Positions 37,023-43,626 of a stretch of DNA of 64,000 bases are shown piece after piece; position 1 is the first letter of the stretch, and each line of letters opens with the position of its first letter. The translations under genes were made by a program, and so were the position numbers. The stretch lies in the NCBI GenBank assembly GCA_964427185.1, contig CAYRSN010000002.1:1-64000 (forward strand), given 5' to 3'. Below the pieces are notes generated by a model. That model was not told where the DNA came from. It searched no databases and saw only the letters and a list, made by a program, of their open reading frames with translations. The stretch comes from Sulfurivirga sp964427185 (GTDB taxonomy: Bacteria; Pseudomonadota; Gammaproteobacteria; Thiomicrospirales; Thiomicrospiraceae).

Positions 37023-39437
37023 ATGAGCGATAAACATCAAACTGAACAGGCATCTCCCATGTCTATTCAAGATCCTTATTATGAGCGTGAAGCGAGTAAA
37101 TATGAAAACCCGGTGCCCAGCCGGGAGCTGATTCTGCAGCTGCTGGAAGCGGAGGGTAAACCGCTTCCTTTTAAAGAAATTGCACGTCGTCTGCAGGTAG
37201 AAGACGAGGTGCGTTTGGAAGGGCTTTCCAGACGTTTGAAGGCCATGGTGCGAGATGGACAGCTCTTGCGAAACCGCAGAGGTGCTTATGGCCTGGTAGA
37301 GCGTATGAACCTGTTGAAGGGGCGGGTAATCGGTCATCCAGAAGGCTATGGCTTCTTAGTGCCGGAGTCTCCCACTGAAACCAGTGACATCTATTTGCCA
37401 GCCCATGAAATGCTGAAGGTACTGCATGGGGATGAAGTGCTGGTCTCCGTGGTCGGGGAAGATAAGCGTGGCCGTAAGGAAGGTGTGATCGTGGAGGTGA
37501 TCCGGCGGCATACGCAGAAGCTTTTGGGACGTTTGCACCTGGATGAGTATGGCATGGCTTGGGTGCAGCCCAGCAATAACCGTATTGCTCAGGATGTCTT
37601 TGTGCCGACAGACGGCCTAAATGGCGCTCAGCAAGGGCAGGTCGTACTGGTTGAAATTATTCGTCAGCCTTCACGCCGTTCCGGGCCTGTGGGGCGCGTG
37701 ATGAAGATTTTAGGGGATTATCTCGATCCTGGGCTTGAAATAGAATCGGCGATTTATACCTATGATATTCCCCATGAATGGCCGTCAGATGTATTAAGTG
37801 AACTGGATGAAATTCCAGATACGGTGCAAGAGGAAGAAAAAGCCGGTAGAACGGATCTGCGCCATCTCCCCTTAGTGACCATTGATGGTGTAGACTCTAA
37901 AGATTTCGATGATGCCGTTTTTGCTAAAAAGCGCAAAAACGGCTGGCGGCTGGTCGTAGCGATTGCAGATGTATCTCACTATGTGAAGCCGGGTTCTGCG
38001 CTGGATGAAGAGGCCTATAAACGCGGGAACTCCGTTTATTTTCCGCAGTTGACGGTGCCGATGTTGCCGGAGAAGCTTTCAAACGGGTTGTGCTCGTTAA
38101 ATCCGCAGGTGGATCGCTTGTGCATGGTGGCAGATATGGAAATCAGCCATGAAGGACGCCTGCAGCGCAGCAAGTTTTATCCGGCTGTCATGCACTCCCA
38201 TGCGCGGCTGACTTATGACGAAGTCTACCAGGCATTGACTGATGAAAATGCCTGCTCCGAAAATATTAAGCCTGTATTGGAACATGTTAAATCCCTGTAT
38301 GAGCTGTATCAGATTTTACGGGCGCGAAGGGAGCAGCGTGGCGCGCTGGATTTTGATACGGTCGAAACGCGCATAGAGTTTGACGAACAGCGAAAAATCA
38401 GCCAGATTGTGCCTGTCGTGCGTAATGATGCACATAAGATGATAGAAGAGTGCATGTTAATGGCCAATGTGGCCACAGCTACTTTTCTATCCAAGCAGGC
38501 AGACCTTGCCATTCTTTATCGTGTGCATGAGCCACCCAAACCAGAGCGTTTGGAAGAGCTGCGCACCTTCTTGGCAGACTTTGGGCTGGAGTTGAAAGGA
38601 GGGGAAGAGCCTACGGCGGCAGATTTTGCCGATGTGCTCAAACAGGTAGAAGGCAAGCCTTATGCAAATCTGGTGCAGACGGTCATGCTGCGCAGTATGA
38701 ATCAGGCCGTTTATCAGCCGGAAAAGAAAGGGCACTTTGGGCTGAACTTTGATTGCTATACACACTTTACTTCGCCGATTAGACGTTATCCGGATTTAAC
38801 CATTCACCGAGCCCTCAAGCATGTGGCAGATAAAACAGCGCTGTATCCTTATGATCTGCCACGTATGGAAGCGATTGGCGCGCACTGCTCCGAAACGGAG
38901 CGTCGTGCAGATGAAGCGACACGAGATGCTGTGAACTTCCTGAAGTGTGAATATCTGTCGCATCATTTGGGTGAGTCCTATGAAGGCATTATCTCCGCTG
39001 TCACAAACTTTGGTATTTTTGTGGAGCTTCAGCCTTTGTATGTAGAAGGCTTGGTGCATGTGACAGAGCTGGGGGAAGACTATTTTGTTTACGACCGTGC
39101 GCGGCACTGTCTGGTTGGAGAGCGTACCAAACGGCGTTTCCGTATCGGTGACCCTGTAGAAGTGCAGGTGGCGCAAGTAAACCTGGATGAGCGTAAAGTA
39201 GAGCTTCGCTTGCTGAAAGCGCCGGATGATCTTGGCGAAGAAGTGGACGGAAATGCATCTCAGCAGAGTGACTCTGAAACAGCCACAGAGAGTGGGCAGT
39301 CTGCTCGTCCTTCTAAGCGTCGTAGCCGGAAAAAGCGCTCCACTGCCTCCAAAAAGCCGGGTGTAAAAGGTGATAAAGCGCCTTATGGTGGCCGTAACCG
39401 AAGTGGCCGACGTAAACCGCGTAAGCCGAAATCATGA
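37023..39437 (+). CDS. rnr: Ribonuclease R
   Basis: A 3'-5' exoribonuclease that degrades structured RNA. The 804-residue protein has an N-terminal winged-helix region, cold-shock domains, the RNB catalytic domain with DGVDSKDFDDAVFA, and an S1 domain (GIISAVTNFGIFVELQ). The C-terminal tail is very basic (SKRRSRKKRSTASKK onward). It overlaps rlmB by four bases; rnr-rlmB linkage is conserved in gammaproteobacteria. Confidence 0.96.
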   Translation: MSDKHQTEQASPMSIQDPYYEREASKYENPVPSRELILQLLEAEGKPLPFKEIARRLQVEDEVRLEGLSRRLKAMVRDGQLLRNRRGAYGLVERMNLLKGRVIGHPEGYGFLVPESPTETSDIYLPAHEMLKVLHGDEVLVSVVGEDKRGRKEGVIVEVIRRHTQKLLGRLHLDEYGMAWVQPSNNRIAQDVFVPTDGLNGAQQGQVVLVEIIRQPSRRSGPVGRVMKILGDYLDPGLEIESAIYTYDIPHEWPSDVLSELDEIPDTVQEEEKAGRTDLRHLPLVTIDGVDSKDFDDAVFAKKRKNGWRLVVAIADVSHYVKPGSALDEEAYKRGNSVYFPQLTVPMLPEKLSNGLCSLNPQVDRLCMVADMEISHEGRLQRSKFYPAVMHSHARLTYDEVYQALTDENACSENIKPVLEHVKSLYELYQILRARREQRGALDFDTVETRIEFDEQRKISQIVPVVRNDAHKMIEECMLMANVATATFLSKQADLAILYRVHEPPKPERLEELRTFLADFGLELKGGEEPTAADFADVLKQVEGKPYANLVQTVMLRSMNQAVYQPEKKGHFGLNFDCYTHFTSPIRRYPDLTIHRALKHVADKTALYPYDLPRMEAIGAHCSETERRADEATRDAVNFLKCEYLSHHLGESYEGIISAVTNFGIFVELQPLYVEGLVHVTELGEDYFVYDRARHCLVGERTKRRFRIGDPVEVQVAQVNLDERKVELRLLKAPDDLGEEVDGNASQQSDSETATESGQSARPSKRRSRKKRSTASKKPGVKGDKAPYGGRNRSGRRKPRKPKS

Positions 39438-40177
39438 GTGAGTGGATTTACGGTATTCATGCGGTTGAGAAGCGGCTCAAGCAAGGTGGGCAGGGAGTTC
39501 AACGCCTGATCATGCCTGCTGGGCGTATGAATCCGCGCCAGCAGAAGCTGCTCCAGTTAGCTAAAAAATTAAATATCCCAGTAGAAAAAGCGCCTAAAAA
39601 ATTTTTTGAGCGGTTTGAAGGCGTGCATCAGGGCGTTGTTGCTGCCTGTGCACCGCAGGCAGACCAGCCACATTATGAAGAAGCTGACTTATTGGCTTTG
39701 ATTGAGCAGTCCACAGCACCTATAGTCATTTTTCTGGACGAAGTACAGGATCCCCATAATTTGGGTGCGATTTTACGCACTGCTGATGCAACGGGGGTCT
39801 TGGCAGTTGTTATTCCCAAGCATCATTCGGTTGGTGTGACACCTGTTGTGCGTAAGGTTGCCTGTGGGGCTGCTGAGACAGTGCCGGTGATTGCTGTTAA
39901 TAATTTGGCGCGAACGTTAGAGCAGGTCAAAGCACAAGGGCTGTGGGTGATCGGGTTGGCAGGTGAAACGGAACATACGCTCTTTCAGCAGGATTTACGG
40001 GGTGCTATCGGCTTGGTTCTGGGCGCAGAGGGCAAAGGATTGCGTCGCCTGACCCGTGCACAGTGTGACTTTATTTGCGCATTGCCGATGGAAGGCAGCG
40101 TGGAGAGCCTGAATGTGTCAGTGGCAGGCGGTGTAGCACTGTATGAAGCGCTCAGACAGCGAAAATATGCTGGCTGA
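39434..40177 (+). CDS. rlmB: 23S rRNA (guanosine-2'-O-)-methyltransferase RlmB
   Basis: A 247-residue SPOUT/TrmH-family methyltransferase that modifies a guanosine of the 23S rRNA peptidyl-transferase region (G2251 in E. coli). It has an N-terminal substrate-binding domain (IYGIHAVEKRL) and a C-terminal knotted domain with DEVQDPHNLGAILRTADATG, VLGAEGKGLRRLT and LPMEGSVESLNVSVAGGVAL. It is coupled to rnr. Confidence 0.95.
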   Translation: MSEWIYGIHAVEKRLKQGGQGVQRLIMPAGRMNPRQQKLLQLAKKLNIPVEKAPKKFFERFEGVHQGVVAACAPQADQPHYEEADLLALIEQSTAPIVIFLDEVQDPHNLGAILRTADATGVLAVVIPKHHSVGVTPVVRKVACGAAETVPVIAVNNLARTLEQVKAQGLWVIGLAGETEHTLFQQDLRGAIGLVLGAEGKGLRRLTRAQCDFICALPMEGSVESLNVSVAGGVALYEALRQRKYAG

Positions 40178-40206
40178 AGCGAAATTTTCAACAAAAAATT
40201 TTTTTC

Positions 40207-40226
40207 AAAAAAAGGGGGAGACCCCC
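40207..40226 (-). terminator. Rho-independent terminator abutting the kinase-Rieske stop codon
   Basis: On the minus strand GGGGG, loop TCT, CCCCC is followed by seven T. The stem starts directly after the stop codon of the kinase-Rieske gene (40227-40229). The same design is seen at 14861 and 58358. Confidence 0.8.
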
Positions 40227-41441
40227 TTAGTCTTCATTAAGCGCGGCAAAGATATACCCTTTTTCATCTATACGGATGGGAAAAGGGGTTAAATATTCAC
40301 CCTGGCAGGGGCCTTCGACACACTCGCCGTCTTCTATTTTGAACCAGGCATCGTGGACTGAGCATTTAAGTATTTTTTTAAACGGGTTGACATCTACCTT
40401 ATAAGCTTCATTAAGCGGCACATGCTGGTGTGGGCAGTGGTTGATAAATGCTTTGACTTGATCGCCATTGCGAATTAACACCACACTCTGAGCCTGCCCA
40501 GGCACTTGGGCAATCGTTGCTTTGGCGTTGCTGAGCTCATACTTATGCGCTAATGATAAATCATCGGGTAGCGGTTCCAGCAGGTTATCCAACCCGATCT
40601 GCCGGCATTTTCGGGCGGCAAGCTCACTGCCATAGCGTACCGCCTGTTCGGGTGAGTGCTGGTTGACAAGCTGGTGGATAACACCAGCCAGGAAGGTATC
40701 GCCTGCACCCAAGGTGTCTTTAACACGTACTTGTACGGCCGGAATGTGGATGGTTTCACCACTGTGAGCTGCCTGAAACCATACGCCTTGTTCACCCCAA
40801 GTGCAAATGATCAGGCTTTGGGGGGCGAAAGGACGCAGCTGTTGAATGCAGGCTTGAGGATGATCCAGACCTTTGGCCTGGGCATAGTGTTTGCCTGTGA
40901 AAATAACGTTTGTTTGTGAGAGTAGCTGCTCTATTCCGGAGCGCGGTTTTTCAAGGTCGAGGGAAATAGGGGTGTCAGGACAAAAGGTTTTGCTGATATT
41001 CAGCATGCCGACCAGGTTTTCTACATTACGGCCTTCAAAATGCAGCCAGTCAAAGTGTTCAATTTCTGTTTTGGCGAAGTGTTCAAAAGAGAGCTCTGGC
41101 AGGTCACGGTAATGCACGATGGTACGGCTGCCGTTTTGCTGGTTGACAAGGATGTGGCTGGAAGGGGTTGCACCTTTCAACTTGCGTTCGCACAGGCTTA
41201 GATCAACCCCCCGTTGAGCGAGTGCCTGCTGCAGGAGTTTGGCTTCCTGATCGGAGGCCAATACGCTCATCAGGGCGGAGTCATGCCCCAGTTGTTTGAG
41301 TACATATAAGCTATTGGCGGCGTTACCGCCAGGTTGGCGCAGGCGCTTGTCTGCCCGAACTTCTGCGTCCTCGTGAGGGTATTGCCGGACAAATAAGAGT
41401 GTGTCTAAAACGAGATTGCCGATTGCAAGAATACGCGCCAT
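40227..41441 (-). CDS. Ketohexokinase-like PfkB sugar kinase fused to a C-terminal Rieske [2Fe-2S] domain
   Basis: A continuous frame encodes two domains. Residues 1 to about 300 are a PfkB kinase: GGNAANSLYVLKQLG near the N-terminus and DTLGAGDTFLAG (catalytic Asp248). HFEGRN, LDLEKPR and TWGEQGVWF resemble ketohexokinases rather than ribokinases. Residues about 315-404 are a Rieske ferredoxin-like domain with both ligand pairs, Cys336-Pro-His338 and Cys360-x-x-His363 (CPHQHVPL, CSVHDAWF). ATG 41441 is preferred over an upstream in-frame ATG (41471) because AAGGAG lies at good spacing. The fusion is unusual, and its redox role is unknown. The gene stands alone, divergent from fnr. Confidence 0.88.
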   Translation of the reverse strand: MARILAIGNLVLDTLLFVRQYPHEDAEVRADKRLRQPGGNAANSLYVLKQLGHDSALMSVLASDQEAKLLQQALAQRGVDLSLCERKLKGATPSSHILVNQQNGSRTIVHYRDLPELSFEHFAKTEIEHFDWLHFEGRNVENLVGMLNISKTFCPDTPISLDLEKPRSGIEQLLSQTNVIFTGKHYAQAKGLDHPQACIQQLRPFAPQSLIICTWGEQGVWFQAAHSGETIHIPAVQVRVKDTLGAGDTFLAGVIHQLVNQHSPEQAVRYGSELAARKCRQIGLDNLLEPLPDDLSLAHKYELSNAKATIAQVPGQAQSVVLIRNGDQVKAFINHCPHQHVPLNEAYKVDVNPFKKILKCSVHDAWFKIEDGECVEGPCQGEYLTPFPIRIDEKGYIFAALNED

Positions 41442-41934
41442 GGTTGTAGGCTCCTTGATAAATATGGGCACTATTTTAGCAAAGAGGGCTTGACAATCGG
41501 ATCAGTGTATAACTTTTAAAATTTTGCTTGACAAGCGGGGAGGTTAGTTAATTACAAACACTTAAAGTAAGTTGTTAAGTTTTTATAACTTGTTGAAATT
41601 AAATGGTTATTAAGAAAATCTATCCTTTGGGTATTACGTATTGGTAGAAGAATTTTTATACACAGAACCTGTGGATAACTTTGTGGAAAGTCTTCGGGTA
41701 AGTGGTCTAAATGGTTGCGATTACTGGGATTGAGATTAAACTGCTTAATTTTTAAGCAGTGGGGAAAAGTGAGCGAGCTGTCGTTCTGTGGCAGAAGGTT
41801 GGATGCACTTTTTCTTTACGTATGGTAGAGTTATCTCATAACATATGCTGTTTCCTCTTCTGTGAACTAAGAAGGCGGAGAAAGTATGGGTATGGTGCAA
41901 GTATTCAAATAACAATAAAAACAGAAAGGGTGTT
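41442..41934. other. AT-rich intergenic region with DnaA-box-like sites
   Basis: This 490-bp gap between divergent genes holds no credible reading frame. It has TTATACACA (41656-41664) facing TGTGGATAA (41670-41678), both exact matches to the DnaA-box consensus TTATNCACA. Weaker relatives are at 41503-41511 (TTATACACT, minus) and 41682-41690 (CTTTCCACA, minus). A perfect 9-bp palindrome around a three-base loop is at 41740-41760. The stretch 41505-41640 is markedly AT-rich. It should also contain the promoters of the kinase and fnr, but no clear -35/-10 pair was found. Confidence 0.55.
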
Positions 41935-42696
41935 ATGGCGGGCTTACATCCTCTTAAGCGATCAATCACATGTGCAAGCTGCGGTTTGCAGCGTATCTGT
42001 TTTCCAAAAGGGCTGACGGCGAAAGAAGTCAGCCGTCTGGATCAGTTGATTTCTTCGCAGCCTCACGTGACAAAAGGGCGTTATATTTTTCGCTGTGGTG
42101 AAGTGACCAAAGGGCTGTTTGCATTGAAGTCCGGTGTGGTCAAACTGGCTCGGATAGATGAGCACGGCAATGAGATTATTCACAGCTTTTATCTACCTGG
42201 CGATGTATTGGGGCTGGAGGCTTTGGATCAGCCTGTGTACGCCTATGATGCGATCGCACTGGATGAGTGTAATCTGTGTATGTTTGCACAACAGGATCTG
42301 GAGCAGCTGGGGCGGCAGATGCCAAGCCTGAATCGTCAGATTCTGCATATGATGCGCTTAGAGCTGGAACGAGAGCGTAATCATTTTGAAAGCCTGACGT
42401 ATCGCTCAGCCGATCAGCGGATTGCACATTTTATTTTGAGTATTGTGCGCCGTTATCAGGATCGAGGATATGCTTCAGATGCTTTTCGTCTACCGATTCT
42501 GCATCGAGATCTGGCAACCTATTTAGGGTTGACACCGGAAACAGTTTCTCGCATTTTGAAAAAATTCCAGAAAAACGACATTATGCGCTGGCGCAAAAAA
42601 GAGGTGGAGATTTTTGATATGGCGCGTCTTTGCGAATTGGCTGGTTCTGCAGATGCGGAGGCGCTTTGTCATCATTGCCATGCTGTTGTAGGGTGA
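41935..42696 (+). CDS. fnr: FNR/ANR-type oxygen-sensing transcriptional regulator
   Basis: A 253-residue CRP/FNR-family regulator with all four cysteines expected for an O2-labile [4Fe-4S] cluster: Cys13, Cys16 and Cys22 (CASCGLQRIC) and Cys115, which aligns with E. coli Cys122. A cyclic-nucleotide-like domain follows, then the helix-turn-helix LATYLGLTPETVSRILKKFQ. The recognition residues E..SR are those of FNR, which reads TTGAT half-sites. A perfect FNR site lies three bases after its stop codon. It should control the switch between oxygen and anaerobic metabolism. Confidence 0.93.
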   Translation: MAGLHPLKRSITCASCGLQRICFPKGLTAKEVSRLDQLISSQPHVTKGRYIFRCGEVTKGLFALKSGVVKLARIDEHGNEIIHSFYLPGDVLGLEALDQPVYAYDAIALDECNLCMFAQQDLEQLGRQMPSLNRQILHMMRLELERERNHFESLTYRSADQRIAHFILSIVRRYQDRGYASDAFRLPILHRDLATYLGLTPETVSRILKKFQKNDIMRWRKKEVEIFDMARLCELAGSADAEALCHHCHAVVG

Positions 42697-42699
42697 AAA

Positions 42700-42713
42700 T
42701 TGATTTTGATCAA
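42700..42713 (+). promoter_or_regulatory. Perfect FNR-binding site
   Basis: TTGATTTTGATCAA matches the FNR consensus TTGAT-N4-ATCAA at every position. It lies just after the fnr stop. A hexamer TCAAAT at 42736-42741 sits at the -10 distance expected for a class II FNR promoter (site centred near -41.5), which would place the start of transcription near 42748. Confidence 0.7.
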
Positions 42714-42747
42714 GTGGGCGGCGGGAGAAATCTGTTCAAATAAGTCC

Positions 42748-42822
42748 CGCACATGGAAATCGAGTTGATCGGTTCCTCCATAATGTAGCCCGCTTAACCC
42801 GGATGAACTCCGGGTTTTTTTA
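42748..42822 (+). ncRNA. Candidate FNR-activated small RNA
   Basis: Between the perfect FNR site and a strong terminator is a stretch of about 75 bases with no reading frame. The predicted RNA has an exposed pyrimidine-rich segment, GGTTCCTCCATAATG (42771-42785), complementary to a Shine-Dalgarno plus start region. A small stem is possible between ATGGA (42753-42757) and TCCAT (42777-42781). It ends with AACCCGGA, loop TGAAC, TCCGGGTT and a T-tract. This matches the architecture of FNR-controlled small RNAs such as FnrS of enterobacteria, but no sequence similarity to FnrS is seen. Ends are predicted from the promoter and terminator only. Confidence 0.55.
42796..42821 (+). terminator. Rho-independent terminator (fnr / candidate sRNA)
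   Basis: AACCCGGA (42796-42803), five-base loop, TCCGGGTT (42809-42816), then a run of T to 42821. It is 100 bp past fnr and would serve both fnr readthrough and the proposed small RNA. Confidence 0.85.
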
Positions 42823-42853
42823 TGTTTTTTTTCATCTGTGTGTCTTTTTGGGG

Positions 42854-42881
42854 TTGAAAGTTATCGCAAATAGGGTATATT
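42854..42881 (+). promoter_or_regulatory. Sigma-70 promoter of the second Pal-like gene
   Basis: TTGAAA and TATATT are separated by 16 bp. Transcription would start near 42888, about 32 bp before the start codon, consistent with a separate unit after the terminator at 42796. Confidence 0.55.
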
Positions 42882-42919
42882 TCCTTCGAAGAAAGTTTTT
42901 TTATGTAGAGAGGATTTAA

Positions 42920-43513
42920 GTGATGAAAAAACTCATGATGCTTTTCAGTGCTGGTTTCTTGGCGGCAGGCTTGAGCGCGTGTAGCTCAACGCCGAAAGAG
43001 ACACAGACAGATACGACAGCACCGGCAGCTCAGGAAGCGGACACGCAGCAGACGGCTTCCGCAGCACCTGAAGCGGGGACAGTGGAAACAGGTACGGCTG
43101 GAGAGAATACACTGACTGCAGAAAATCAAACAGTAGATGTGCAGCAGACAATTGCCGAGCTGCGAGAAAAGCGTGTGCACTTTGATTTTGATAAGTCTAA
43201 TATTAAGCCTGAGTATTATGATGTGATTAAAGCACATGCGCAGTTTATGCAGGACAACCCAGAAGTAAAGGTAACCATCGCCGGTTACTGTGATGAGCGT
43301 GGTACGATTGAATACAACCTGGCTCTGGGTGAGCGTCGCGCAAATGCTGCTTACAATGCATTGGTGGCGGAAGGGGTTTCGCCTGACCGTATTCAGATTA
43401 TCAGCTATGGGGAGTCCTACCCGTTGGATGCCCGTCATAATGAAGAAGCCTGGGCGAAAAACCGCCGTGCGACTTTCGTATATGGTGTTAACACGTTTGT
43501 GCGCCCACACTAA
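42920..43513 (+). CDS. Second Pal-like OmpA-family lipoprotein
   Basis: A 197-residue outer-membrane lipoprotein. The signal sequence ends in lipobox LSAC (Cys21), followed by a Thr/Ala/Gln/Glu-rich linker to about residue 80. The OmpA-like peptidoglycan-binding domain has VHFDFDKSNIKPEYYD, GYCDERGTIEYNLALGER and AWAKNRRATFVYG. It closely resembles the Pal in the tol operon (34796), so the two are paralogues. It has its own promoter and terminator. Whether it works with Tol or independently cannot be told. Confidence 0.88.
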   Translation: MMKKLMMLFSAGFLAAGLSACSSTPKETQTDTTAPAAQEADTQQTASAAPEAGTVETGTAGENTLTAENQTVDVQQTIAELREKRVHFDFDKSNIKPEYYDVIKAHAQFMQDNPEVKVTIAGYCDERGTIEYNLALGERRANAAYNALVAEGVSPDRIQIISYGESYPLDARHNEEAWAKNRRATFVYGVNTFVRPH

Positions 43514-43553
43514 GAGGCCGCTTGAGCGCTAAACGCGCGGGCGAATATGTATA

Positions 43554-43585
43554 AAGCCTTTCTGTGTTTGCAGAAAGGCTTTTTT
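43554..43585 (+). terminator. Rho-independent terminator of the second Pal-like gene
   Basis: AAGCCTTTCTG, loop TGTTTG, CAGAAAGGCTT form an 11-bp perfect stem followed by a T-run, 40 bp past the stop. Confidence 0.9.
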
Positions 43586-43626
43586 AGTTTTAACGGCAAG
43601 AAAGAATACGGATAGATGAGGCAGCC

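Noticed and set aside
40178..40206. A terminator for rlmB
   Set aside because: Only a weak A/T stem is seen; the G-rich stem nearby has its T-tract on the minus strand and belongs to the kinase-Rieske gene.
41442..41934. Origin of replication
   Set aside because: Only two perfect DnaA boxes are present, there are no typical origin neighbours such as dnaA/dnaN or gidA, and gene orientation on the left does not diverge from the site.
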